The position numbers and the translations under genes are program-made. The notes under the pieces were generated by a model. It saw only the letters and a list, made by a program, of their open reading frames with translations. It ran no database searches and was not told the DNA's origin. 31,701 nucleotides of DNA from CAZYIW01 sp964647705 (GTDB taxonomy: Bacteria > Pseudomonadota > Gammaproteobacteria > PS1 > Pseudothioglobaceae), in NCBI GenBank assembly GCA_964647705.1, contig CAZYIW010000012.1, positions 1 through 31,701 on the forward strand, given 5' to 3'. The number at the start of each line of letters is the position of its first letter. Positions within the stretch are counted from its first letter, which is position 1. This document shows, in pieces, positions 1 through 7,521 of this stretch.

Positions 1-5
1 AAAAT

Positions 6-236
6 ATGTTTGATACTATTATCGGTACAATCAAAAAACTAACTGAGGCAGGTATGGCCTTAATCGCTTTAGCAATTGTTGTTCAAGTGATTTTCGGCAC
101 AAGCGCTTCTGGTGTTCCATTTATCGGTGGTGATGTCATTGGTACCATTACAGGCATTGTCGCTAGTCTTGGTTCACACGGTTTGGTGGGTTTAGCAGCG
201 GTTGCTGTTATCTATGCATTGTTTACACGTGACTAG
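6..236 (+). CDS. Small two-helix membrane protein of unknown function
   Basis: This 76-residue protein has two hydrophobic segments, roughly residues 15-31 and 56-73. They are joined by a Gly/Ser/Thr-rich stretch (GTSASGVPFIGGDVIG), and the C-terminus is short and charged (FTRD). No catalytic motif is visible. The two-helix layout and many small residues (Gly, Ala, Ser) resemble small pilin-like or coat-like membrane proteins, but this is only a shape resemblance and I do not recognise the family. The ATG at position 6 is so close to the window edge that the ribosome binding site is not visible and a start further upstream cannot be excluded. A strong terminator follows 20 bases after the stop. 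Confidence 0.65.
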   Translation: MFDTIIGTIKKLTEAGMALIALAIVVQVIFGTSASGVPFIGGDVIGTITGIVASLGSHGLVGLAAVAVIYALFTRD

Positions 237-255
237 TTAATACATAAATACCAAT

Positions 256-283
256 AAAAAACCCGCCGAAAGGCGGGTTTTTT
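256..283. terminator. Bidirectional intrinsic terminator
   Basis: The stem AAAAAACCCGCC (256-267) and GGCGGGTTTTTT (272-283) closes on a GAAA tetraloop. The stem carries A and T runs on its two sides, so it can stop transcription from the 76-aa gene on the plus strand and from the dapD operon arriving on the minus strand. Confidence 0.93.
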
Positions 284-287
284 AGTT

Positions 288-1043
288 TTAACGCATCAAA
301 AAATACCAAATTTGGCCTAACAGTTCATGTATTACAATTCTGGATTTTTCTAAACTAACAATGTTAGGAACTGAGAGAAGTTTTTTGTGCTTACCATGAA
401 AATCCGTTGGCGCTGGAATTGGATTTAATGCTTGATTCTGGAACATAGAGATTGCTCTTGGCATATGGGATGCTGATGTTACTAAAACAAAAGGCGCATC
501 TTTAAACAGAGTTTTGGCAAACTTAGCCTCTTCCTTCGTATCTTTTGCTTTGGCATTAATAATTATATCTTTTTCATGGACACCGGCTATCTTAGCAATT
601 GACGCATTTATTTCGGCATTTGATATTTGATTATCAAAGCCTGGATACCCCGTAAAGACAAGCTTCGGTTTAGGCATGGGACTGTTTTTATAAATAGCAA
701 CACCTTCAATCGTTCTTTTAAGTCCTGCATTGCCAATCTGGCTTGACAATGGCCAAAATGCATTTTCATGATGGCCACTGCCTAACACGTGGACATACTC
801 AATATTGATATTATGGTATGAGTACTTTTTATACTGAGACTCTAGTTTTTGTATGAATGAGTTGCCCACTGGTGGGTAACTAAAAAATAGTAACAAAAAC
901 AAAGCAGAAACAAGCATAATTTTTGCTTTTTTATAACTGGACTTGTATAAAAAATAGATGCCAATGAGGTTTAAGACTATGATCAGTCCTAATGGCTCAA
1001 CAAAGAAAGTAGCTGCTTTCTTTGTTAAGAATAAAAACTCCAT
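288..1043 (-). CDS. ElyC/SanA-like DUF218 (YdcF-type) membrane protein
   Basis: 251 residues. Two N-terminal hydrophobic helices (about 17-33 and 41-57) are followed by a DUF218 domain. Recognisable landmarks are VHVLGSGHHEN near residue 84, FTGYPGF near 129, and the block LVTSASHMPRAISMF followed by a NPIPAPTDF loop. The layout of two helices then a DUF218 domain, and the length, match ElyC of E. coli (about 259 aa), which acts in envelope and peptidoglycan homeostasis at low temperature. The biochemical activity of the family is not settled. It starts 13 bases after dapD on the same strand, so it is probably co-transcribed with it. That would link diaminopimelate supply and envelope maintenance, which is an inference from position. 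Confidence 0.82.
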   Translation of the reverse strand: MEFLFLTKKAATFFVEPLGLIIVLNLIGIYFLYKSSYKKAKIMLVSALFLLLFFSYPPVGNSFIQKLESQYKKYSYHNINIEYVHVLGSGHHENAFWPLSSQIGNAGLKRTIEGVAIYKNSPMPKPKLVFTGYPGFDNQISNAEINASIAKIAGVHEKDIIINAKAKDTKEEAKFAKTLFKDAPFVLVTSASHMPRAISMFQNQALNPIPAPTDFHGKHKKLLSVPNIVSLEKSRIVIHELLGQIWYFLMR

Positions 1044-1056
1044 TTTAAGATTGAGA

Positions 1057-1872
1057 CTAAATGCCTCTTAACAGTTCATTGATACCAACTTTGGATAAAG
1101 TTTTGCTATCAACTTGTTTTACAATAACAGCACAATAGAGTGAATAACTACCATCTTTAGACGGTAGGTTGCCAGAAACCACGACAGAGCCTGCTGGTAT
1201 ACGACCATAGCTAATTTCACCGGTTTCACGATTATAGATACGAGTTGACTGTCCAATATAAACACCCATTGAAATAACCGACCCTTGTTCAACAATCACA
1301 CCCTCTACCACTTCAGAGCGCGCACCAATGAAGCAGTTATCCTCAATAATGGTAGGTGAGGCTTGTAGTGGCTCTAATACGCCACCAATGCCAACACCAC
1401 CAGATAGGTGAACATTTTTACCAATTTGTGCACAAGAACCAACCGTTGCCCAAGTATCAACCATAGTACCCGAATCTACATAAGCACCAATATTTACATA
1501 CGAAGGCATTAATACCGTGTCTGGCGCTACATACGAACCACGACGCGCTGTTGCAGGCGGTACCACACGCACACCACTGGCTTGAAATTCTTCCGGGGTC
1601 ATTTCTGCGAATTTGGAAGGTACTTTGTCGTAATATTGGGTAAACCCACCCGACATTGGCACATTTTCCTCTAAGCGAAAAGATAATAACACAGCCTTTT
1701 TAAGCCATTCATTAACGACCCAGTCACCGATGCCTTTTTGCTCAGCGACTCGAGCTTGGCCCGAATCAATCAAATGAATTGCTTCGGCAACTGCTTCTTT
1801 AATCTCGGCGCTAGCGGTTTGTGGGTTGATGTCGGCTCTATTTTCAAATGCCTGTTCAATAATCTCTTTCAT
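1057..1872 (-). CDS. dapD: 2,3,4,5-tetrahydropyridine-2,6-dicarboxylate N-succinyltransferase
   Basis: 271 residues, close to the 274 of E. coli DapD. The enzyme transfers succinyl from succinyl-CoA to tetrahydrodipicolinate in the succinylase branch of diaminopimelate and lysine synthesis, in the cytoplasm. The N-terminal helical part (residues 1-100) contains RVAEQKGIGDWVVNEWLKKA. The middle is a left-handed beta-helix of hexapeptide repeats with signature stretches VMPSYVNIGAYVDSGTMVDT, GSCAQIGKNVHLSGGVGIGG and IEDNCFIGARSEVVEGVIV. The ATG at 1872 gives the usual DapD N-terminus. It is first in a two-gene minus-strand unit with the DUF218 gene and diverges from ccoG. Confidence 0.97.
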   Translation of the reverse strand: MKEIIEQAFENRADINPQTASAEIKEAVAEAIHLIDSGQARVAEQKGIGDWVVNEWLKKAVLLSFRLEENVPMSGGFTQYYDKVPSKFAEMTPEEFQASGVRVVPPATARRGSYVAPDTVLMPSYVNIGAYVDSGTMVDTWATVGSCAQIGKNVHLSGGVGIGGVLEPLQASPTIIEDNCFIGARSEVVEGVIVEQGSVISMGVYIGQSTRIYNRETGEISYGRIPAGSVVVSGNLPSKDGSYSLYCAVIVKQVDSKTLSKVGINELLRGI

Positions 1873-1901
1873 AATTCTTTACTGAGTAACAAAAACACAG
1901 C

Positions 1902-1907
1902 ATTATA
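1902..1907 (-). promoter_or_regulatory. Extended -10 element for dapD
   Basis: Read on the minus strand this is TGA-TATAAT, a perfect -10 hexamer with the upstream TGn extension, about 30 bases before the dapD ATG. There is no good -35 at the right distance, as expected for extended -10 promoters. Confidence 0.6.
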
Positions 1908-1945
1908 TCAGAGCGGTGTTTTATACTTTTGGATCATCTTAATTT

Positions 1946-1959
1946 TTGATTCAAATCAA
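1946..1959. promoter_or_regulatory. FNR/Anr box
   Basis: TTGAT-TCAA-ATCAA is an exact match to the FNR consensus TTGAT-N4-ATCAA. Its centre (1952.5) is about 41 bases before the transcription start expected from the -10 hexamer at 1981-1986, the class II activator position. This predicts induction of ccoG and fixH under low oxygen. It lies near -56 relative to the divergent dapD promoter, so an effect there is possible but weaker. Confidence 0.85.
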
Positions 1960-1980
1960 ACACTAGAAATTAAATAGTGA

Positions 1981-1986
1981 TATGAT
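1981..1986 (+). promoter_or_regulatory. -10 element of the ccoG promoter
   Basis: TATGAT, five of six matches to TATAAT, lies 22 bases after the FNR box. The predicted start near 1993 leaves a leader of about 30 bases before the GTG start of ccoG. Confidence 0.7.
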
Positions 1987-2022
1987 ACGCAAAGTTTATT
2001 TTGGTTAGGCTTATTAGTTACT

Positions 2023-3420
2023 GTGGATAACAACAAAACCCATGTAGAAAACCTCTATGCTGAAGGTGAACAGTGGGTACAAAATCTTGGTGAAAAAACC
2101 GTTCATGCCAAACGCATGAAAGGCAAGTTTAGAAATTTAAAATGGATTTCTATGCTGATTTGGGCGCCTTTCTTTATTGGGCCGTATGTCATGTGGGGCG
2201 GTAAGCAAGCTATTTTATTTGATGTTGAGAAGCGACAGTATCATCTATTTGATATTACAATTTTTCCGCAAGACATTTGGATGTTGGCAATGGTGCTTTT
2301 ATTTTTGGCAATTTTGCTTGCGGCCATGACGACTGTATTGGGTCGTGTCTTTTGTGGGTATTTTTGTTTTCAAACGGTATGGACTGATATTTTTACATTG
2401 TTTGAGGACTGGATAGAAGGCACACCAGCAAAACGCAGAAAATTAGAAAAAACACCGTGGAATTTGAACAAGATTCGAATTAAGATTTCTAAACATTTGA
2501 TATGGATTGCTATTGCAATTTTATCGGGCGTAACTTGGATGCTGTATTTTGGTGTTTCTTGGGTAGATTATATTAATGGTGTCGCATCAAACACGACCTG
2601 GTTTATCACCATTGCTATTGCTTTGGGCGCTTATATTTTTGCAGGTTTTATGCGCGAGCAATCTTGTTTGTGGATTTGCCCTTATGCGCGTATTCAAGGT
2701 GCCATGGTTGACAAGCAATCGGTGATGCCAACGTATGATTTTTATCGGGGTGAAAAACGCGGTAAGTTAAAAAAAGGACAATACGTAGAAGGACAAGGCG
2801 ACTGTATAGATTGCAATCAATGTGTCGCAGTTTGTCCAACCGGAGTTGATATTCGCAAAGGCCAAGAATACGGTTGTATTACTTGTGGACTTTGTATTGA
2901 CGCCTGTGACTCAGTGATGACAAAAGTAGGAAAGCCTAAAGGTTTGATTCGTTATACATCGCTTGATGAAATGAAATTTAACAAATCTTTAAAGGCGTTT
3001 TATAAACGTCCAAGATTTTTGGTTTATTCAACTATTTTGATTGTCTCGCTATCAATTCTAACATACGGGTTATTTACATTGGCGCCACTGGATCTAAAAG
3101 TACTACATGGTAGAACCCCTTTATTTGTACAACTTTCTAATGGTGCTTACCGTAATAAATATGAGCTCAAGATTATGAATAAAACAGATAAAACCATGCC
3201 TGTTAAAATAAGTTTTGATAGTGAGATTAAAAATATCAAATCTCAAAACGCATTAGAAACAGTCACAGTGCCTGCAGGTAATGTGAAAAGTGTGTATGTT
3301 TATTTGAGTGCATTTGAATCCGATATAAGTGAGGACAACCAAGTGGTGTTTACAATTCAAGGAGGCGATTATTCGATGGCATACGAGACCCCCTTCTTAA
3401 CGCCAAAGAGCATGCGCTAA
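2023..3420 (+). CDS. ccoG: Cytochrome c oxidase accessory protein CcoG (FixG/RdxA)
   Basis: 465 residues with a GTG start. CcoG is a membrane iron-sulfur protein for assembly of cbb3-type cytochrome oxidase; family work links it to reduction of Cu(II) before copper is loaded. Membrane segments fall near 42-60, 85-105, 158-178, 192-210 and 332-355. Paired cysteines sit at membrane edges (CGYFC at 111-115, CLWIC at 215-219). Two ferredoxin-like cysteine clusters follow: C261, C264, C267, C271 and C285, C288, C291, C295. The C-terminal 100 residues form the Ig-like FixG domain (PLFVQLSNGAYRNKYELKI). The fixH-like gene begins 2 bases after the stop. The oxidase genes ccoNOP and the copper ATPase ccoI are not in this window. 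Control by the FNR box upstream is likely. Confidence 0.95.
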   Translation: MDNNKTHVENLYAEGEQWVQNLGEKTVHAKRMKGKFRNLKWISMLIWAPFFIGPYVMWGGKQAILFDVEKRQYHLFDITIFPQDIWMLAMVLLFLAILLAAMTTVLGRVFCGYFCFQTVWTDIFTLFEDWIEGTPAKRRKLEKTPWNLNKIRIKISKHLIWIAIAILSGVTWMLYFGVSWVDYINGVASNTTWFITIAIALGAYIFAGFMREQSCLWICPYARIQGAMVDKQSVMPTYDFYRGEKRGKLKKGQYVEGQGDCIDCNQCVAVCPTGVDIRKGQEYGCITCGLCIDACDSVMTKVGKPKGLIRYTSLDEMKFNKSLKAFYKRPRFLVYSTILIVSLSILTYGLFTLAPLDLKVLHGRTPLFVQLSNGAYRNKYELKIMNKTDKTMPVKISFDSEIKNIKSQNALETVTVPAGNVKSVYVYLSAFESDISEDNQVVFTIQGGDYSMAYETPFLTPKSMR

Positions 3421-3421
3421 T

Positions 3422-3898
3422 ATGAGTTTTTTCAAATCTCCAATGATGGTTTCCATGTTGACGTTGTTTCTGATCTTGGTTGGCGCAACTATTTATCGCA
3501 TCTTCACAGCAATAGAATCGGATCCTGGGTTGGTGGTAGCGGATGCCTATATGAGTGGCGAATCTTATGCACAAACTCTGGAGAATAAGAGGCAACTTAG
3601 CGCACAGGGTTGGACACTAGATTTGCTTGTCCCGGTTCCAGCGGTTCATAATCAACAGCAAACTTATCAGGCCATCAGTGCGAAAAACTCTAGGCGTTAT
3701 ACCAAGGCTAAAGCAACTGCTTATTTTTATCGCCCATTAGAAAAGCAACACGATTTTTCCATACCGATGGTGGCCAATACACAAAATGCCTATCAGGTAG
3801 ATGTGGCCTTGCCGTTAAAAGGGCGTTGGGATCTGGTGGTTGAAATTACAAAAGGGGATTTTCTTCAAAGAGCCGCTGCTAGACTATTCGCACAATAG
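3422..3898 (+). CDS. FixH-family protein, cbb3 oxidase assembly
   Basis: 158 residues: a short N-terminus, one membrane helix (about 8-28), then a domain outside the cytoplasm. The pattern around GLVVADAYMSGESYAQTLENKRQLSAQGW is typical of FixH/CcoH-type proteins, where the Y..G..Y stretch leads into a beta-rich domain. The C-terminal half (VDVALPLKGRWDLVVEITKGD) is also family-like. FixH/CcoH proteins interact with cbb3 oxidase subunits and CcoI during assembly. It begins 2 bases after ccoG, so the two are translationally coupled and share the FNR-type promoter. It converges with znuC, leaving only 4 bases between the two stop codons and no visible terminator. Confidence 0.85.
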   Translation: MSFFKSPMMVSMLTLFLILVGATIYRIFTAIESDPGLVVADAYMSGESYAQTLENKRQLSAQGWTLDLLVPVPAVHNQQQTYQAISAKNSRRYTKAKATAYFYRPLEKQHDFSIPMVANTQNAYQVDVALPLKGRWDLVVEITKGDFLQRAAARLFAQ

Positions 3899-3902
3899 TT
3901 GA

Positions 3903-4622
3903 CTAGTCTTCATGACAGTGATTGTGATGATGCTTATAAGTGGTCATCAGTTCATCCATTTGCTCGGGGAATAAGTCGTTAAATTGAGAGTCGTTGATAA
4001 TTGTTTCTGGCTGACCCATACAACAAATATGATGATAAAGGCATAAGACTTGTGTTGATTCTTTCATGACTCGATGTAGATCGTGAGAGACCATTAAAAC
4101 AGCGCATTTTTGTTTGCGATGAATGTCTTGAATTAGTTTGTATAGATGCATCTGACCATTAACATCGAGATTTTGTGCCGGCTCATCCAAGATTAACACA
4201 TTGGGTTTTTTGATAAGAGCTCGAGAAAGTAAAACACGCTGTAACTCACCGCCAGACAAATTTCTAAGTGGCGATTCTAAAATGCCTTCAATGCCAGTGA
4301 GCGCGGCTACTTTTTCAATAGATTGTGACTTATTGTTTTGGTCTAGATTTAGAAAGTCAAGCACTGAGATAGGTATGAAGGGATTGGGATGAAAGACTTG
4401 TGGTGTATAACCAATAACCATTTTTGGAGCGCACTCTAGTTCACCACTATCGGGTTTGATTAGCCCTAAAAGCACTTTAATAAGCGAGCTTTTTCCAGCA
4501 CCATTTGGGCCAATTAGGGTAACAAAGTCCCCAGCTTTAATCTCAAAACTTACCTGATCTAATACGGTTTTTTCGCGGTAAGTTAGGCAAATGTTTTTGG
4601 CGTTAATGAGTGTTGTTGGCAT
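3903..4622 (-). CDS. znuC: Zinc ABC transporter ATP-binding protein
   Basis: 239 residues. Walker A is GPNGAGKS (38-45), the ABC signature LSGGE (122-126), Walker B LILDEP (143-148) and the switch histidine H180 in MVSHD. The segment LCLYHHICCMGQPE and a C-terminal tail rich in His (HHHNHCHED) are diagnostic of ZnuC rather than a general ABC ATPase. The expected function is to power zinc import through the ZnuB permease with the ZnuA binding protein. Neither znuA nor znuB is next to it, so the transporter genes are split in this genome, or the partners lie elsewhere. No convincing Zur operator is visible, although a palindrome sits upstream. Confidence 0.93.
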   Translation of the reverse strand: MPTTLINAKNICLTYREKTVLDQVSFEIKAGDFVTLIGPNGAGKSSLIKVLLGLIKPDSGELECAPKMVIGYTPQVFHPNPFIPISVLDFLNLDQNNKSQSIEKVAALTGIEGILESPLRNLSGGELQRVLLSRALIKKPNVLILDEPAQNLDVNGQMHLYKLIQDIHRKQKCAVLMVSHDLHRVMKESTQVLCLYHHICCMGQPETIINDSQFNDLFPEQMDELMTTYKHHHNHCHED

Positions 4623-4672
4623 TTCAAAAGCACAAGGTAGAACTAGCTACATTTTACACAGAATGTGCATTT

Positions 4673-4696
4673 TAGTATTTTTTCAAATAAATACTA
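4673..4696. promoter_or_regulatory. Palindrome between znuC and polA, possible operator
   Basis: TAGTATTT (4673-4680) and AAATACTA (4689-4696) form a perfect 8-base inverted repeat around 8 unpaired bases. It lies in the divergent intergenic region, 51 bases upstream of znuC and directly before the candidate polA -35. It does not fit the Zur consensus I know. Confidence 0.35.
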
Positions 4697-4700
4697 TTTG

Positions 4701-4750
4701 TTGAAACATATAAAAGCAATAAATTATTCTAAGCGTTATCTTGGTAAAAT
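4701..4750 (+). promoter_or_regulatory. Candidate polA promoter region
   Basis: There are two overlapping possibilities. TTGAAA (4701-4706) and TATTCT (4725-4730) are 18 bases apart, giving a leader of about 20 bases. TTGGTAAAAT (4741-4750) is an extended -10 that would start transcription only 1-3 bases before the ATG at 4759. Confidence 0.45.
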
Positions 4751-4758
4751 TCTATCGC

Positions 4759-7515
4759 ATGTCACAACAACTGATTATTATGGACGGCTCTGCATTTTTG
4801 TTTCGAGCCTATTTTTCAACACTGAGTCAAAACTTAAGCAATTCGCAAGGTTTTCCAACAGGTGCGATGTTTGGTGTTGTTGGGGCGATAAAGAATTTAC
4901 AAAGGCGTTTTCCAGGGGCGAAAATCGTGGCAGTTTTTGATGCTAAGGGTAAAAATCATCGTCATGATATTTACCCAGAATATAAAGCACATCGAAAACC
5001 TGCTGATGAGGAACTGATTATACAAATTGAACCCTTGTATGAAGTTATCCGAGCCATGGGCTTGCATTTTTTGTGTGTTGATAATGTCGAAGCGGATGAC
5101 GTGATTGCCACATTGTGTGTTTCTGCAAACGAACACAAAATGCAAACCATTATTGCCAGTGGCGATAAAGACCTCCTGCAATTGGTTAATGGCAACATTA
5201 AGCAGTTGGACATGAAGGGGAATTTATTAGACGCCAAAAGCGTTAAAGAAAAAGTTGGTGTTAGGCCCAATCAAATTATGGACTTTTTAGCGCTGACTGG
5301 TGATAGCGCCGACAACATTCCGGGTGTGCCCAGTGTGGGTCCAAAAACTGCTATTAAATGGCTTGAGAAATACGATAATCTTGAGAACATTAAAGCCAAT
5401 GCTGATCAAATAGGTGGCAAGGTAGGCGAAAAATTAAGAGACAATTTTGACTTATTGGATTTGTCACATCGTTTGGTCGAGTTAAAATTTGATGTCGAAT
5501 TACCCTGTGATATTTTGGACGACGAGCCGGGTGAAGACAGCGAAAAACTTCGTGCATTATATGAACAATACGGTTTCGCTATGTGGCTTAGAGAGTTAGG
5601 AAAGGCATCCACCCCAACAGACGCCAAACCAACAGTAGAGAACATTAAACCAAATCCTATTGACGAGTCCTTAGCACAACTAAATATGGATTTAGACGAA
5701 CCACTGTTAAACTTTAGCCAAAATTTGGTGTTAAAAGAGGCAGAGTTCGAAAAATTTTTAGGCCGATTAAAACAAGCCAAGTCGTTTGTTTTTGATTTAG
5801 AGACCAACAGTTTGGATTACATGAGTGCTCGAATTGTGGGCTTTGTCTTTTTGCTAGGAAAAGACAGTTATTACATTCCTGTTGCGCACGATTATTTGGA
5901 TGCACCAAAACAACTTTCTTTAACAAGGGTATTGGATTCATTAACAGCTATTTTGCAAGACAAAAGCATCGGCAAAATAGGGCAAAATCTAAAATACGAT
6001 ACCCATGTATTGGCAAATCATGATGTGGTGTTAAACGGCATTATAGACGACACTATGTTAAAGTCTTATGTCCTCAATTCAGTGGCATCTCGCCACAATA
6101 TGGATGATTTATCAGAGCATTATCTAGGCCATAAAACCATTCGTTTTAGCGATGTTGCGGGCAGTGGCAAAAATCAGTTAACCTTTAATCAGGTAGATTT
6201 AGAAAAGGCACTGCCTTATGCCTGCGAAGATGTAATTGTGACACACTTGCTAAATCAGGTATTAGAAGAAAAAATTAACCAATTTCCAAAACTAGTCCGT
6301 CTCTATCGGCAAATTGAACTACCACTTATTTACAGTTTGGTTAGGATTGAAAGGTCAGGTGTTGAGTTAGACACAAGAGCACTTGCTAAACAGCAGACTG
6401 ACATTCAAAAAAGAATGGATAAGATTACAAAAAAAGCCTTTGAGATTGCTGGCGATGCGTTTAATTTAGACTCACCCAAACAAATTCAAAACGTTTTATT
6501 TACAGAACAAGGACTGGGGTTAGAGCCCAAAAAGAAAACACCTAAAGGTGCTCCTTCTACTAACGAAGAGGCCTTAAAATTATTAGATCACCCACTGGTT
6601 GATTTAATCTTAGAGTATCGCACCTTAACTAAGCTAAATTCCACCTACCTTGAGGCATTACCAAAGCAAATTAATTTGCAAACAGGGCGGCTGCATACCT
6701 CTTATCATCAGGCAGTGACTGCAACGGGAAGGCTTTCTTCATCCAACCCTAATTTGCAAAATATACCGATTCGAACTGAAGATGGTGCACAGATTCGTTC
6801 AGCATTTATCGCAAGTCGGGGCAATAAAATTCTGGCTGCAGATTATTCACAGATTGAACTTAGAATCATGGCACACATCTCTGGGGATGCCCACCTACTC
6901 GAGGCGTTTAATCAAGATATGGACGTACACTGTAAAACCGCAGCAATGATGTTTGACATAGCGTTGGAAGATGTGACAAAAGAGCAAAGGCGCAATGCCA
7001 AAGCCATTAACTTTGGCTTGATTTATGGCATGAGTGCTTTCGGTTTGGCAAAACAAATTGGCGTCTCTAGAACACAGGCAAAGAGCTATATTGATGCTTA
7101 TTTTTCTAACTATCCAGGCGTGGCTGAATATATGGAACAAACCAAATTATTGGCCAAATCTCAAGGTTATGTTGAAACCATTATCGGTAGGCGTTTGTAT
7201 TTGCCTCAAATCAATGCCAAGAATAAGATGCTACAACAACACGCACTTCGCACAGCAATCAATGCCCCGATGCAAGGTTCCAGCGCTGACATTATTAAAC
7301 AGGCCATGCTAGATATTGATCACTGGATAGGGAATAATAACAAAGACATTAAAATGATTATGCAAGTGCACGATGAATTGGTGTTTGAGGTGAGTGAAGA
7401 TAAGGTAGAAAAATTGGCCCAAAAAGTCGGTGCACTAATGTCGGGTGCTTATCGTTTAGATATTCCACTTAAAGTTGATACAGGTGTTGGAGATAACTGG
7501 CAGCAAGCGCATTAA
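4759..7515 (+). CDS. polA: DNA polymerase I
   Basis: 918 residues when started at the ATG at 4759, giving MSQQLIIMDGSAFLFRAYF, the normal PolA N-terminus. A TTG 18 bases upstream would add an unneeded tail. All three activities are intact. The 5' nuclease domain (1-290) has GDKDLLQL and GDSADNIPGVPSVGPKTA. The 3'-5' proofreading domain has FDLETNSLD (about 344-352), NLKYD and YACED, all with their acidic residues. The polymerase has motif A DYSQIELRI (from 695), motif B RRNAKAINFGLIYG (about 744-757) and motif C VHDE (870-873). It acts in Okazaki fragment processing and excision repair. No clear Shine-Dalgarno sequence precedes the ATG. argS follows after 6 bases. Confidence 0.97.
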   Translation: MSQQLIIMDGSAFLFRAYFSTLSQNLSNSQGFPTGAMFGVVGAIKNLQRRFPGAKIVAVFDAKGKNHRHDIYPEYKAHRKPADEELIIQIEPLYEVIRAMGLHFLCVDNVEADDVIATLCVSANEHKMQTIIASGDKDLLQLVNGNIKQLDMKGNLLDAKSVKEKVGVRPNQIMDFLALTGDSADNIPGVPSVGPKTAIKWLEKYDNLENIKANADQIGGKVGEKLRDNFDLLDLSHRLVELKFDVELPCDILDDEPGEDSEKLRALYEQYGFAMWLRELGKASTPTDAKPTVENIKPNPIDESLAQLNMDLDEPLLNFSQNLVLKEAEFEKFLGRLKQAKSFVFDLETNSLDYMSARIVGFVFLLGKDSYYIPVAHDYLDAPKQLSLTRVLDSLTAILQDKSIGKIGQNLKYDTHVLANHDVVLNGIIDDTMLKSYVLNSVASRHNMDDLSEHYLGHKTIRFSDVAGSGKNQLTFNQVDLEKALPYACEDVIVTHLLNQVLEEKINQFPKLVRLYRQIELPLIYSLVRIERSGVELDTRALAKQQTDIQKRMDKITKKAFEIAGDAFNLDSPKQIQNVLFTEQGLGLEPKKKTPKGAPSTNEEALKLLDHPLVDLILEYRTLTKLNSTYLEALPKQINLQTGRLHTSYHQAVTATGRLSSSNPNLQNIPIRTEDGAQIRSAFIASRGNKILAADYSQIELRIMAHISGDAHLLEAFNQDMDVHCKTAAMMFDIALEDVTKEQRRNAKAINFGLIYGMSAFGLAKQIGVSRTQAKSYIDAYFSNYPGVAEYMEQTKLLAKSQGYVETIIGRRLYLPQINAKNKMLQQHALRTAINAPMQGSSADIIKQAMLDIDHWIGNNNKDIKMIMQVHDELVFEVSEDKVEKLAQKVGALMSGAYRLDIPLKVDTGVGDNWQQAH

Positions 7516-7521
7516 AACAGT

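Noticed and set aside
1738..1977. 79-aa plus-strand reading frame
   Set aside because: It lies mostly antisense to dapD and covers the dapD promoter and FNR box; its composition is not protein-like.
4623..4672. Zur operator upstream of znuC
   Set aside because: An ACACA-GAA-TGTG symmetry exists but does not match the Zur consensus I know; too short to claim.
4741..4761. TTG start for polA at 4741
   Set aside because: It would add six residues before the normal PolA N-terminus, and its position fits a promoter -10 better.
4665..4940. 91-aa plus-strand frame overlapping the polA start
   Set aside because: It runs out of frame through the conserved PolA N-terminus and has no homology-like motifs.
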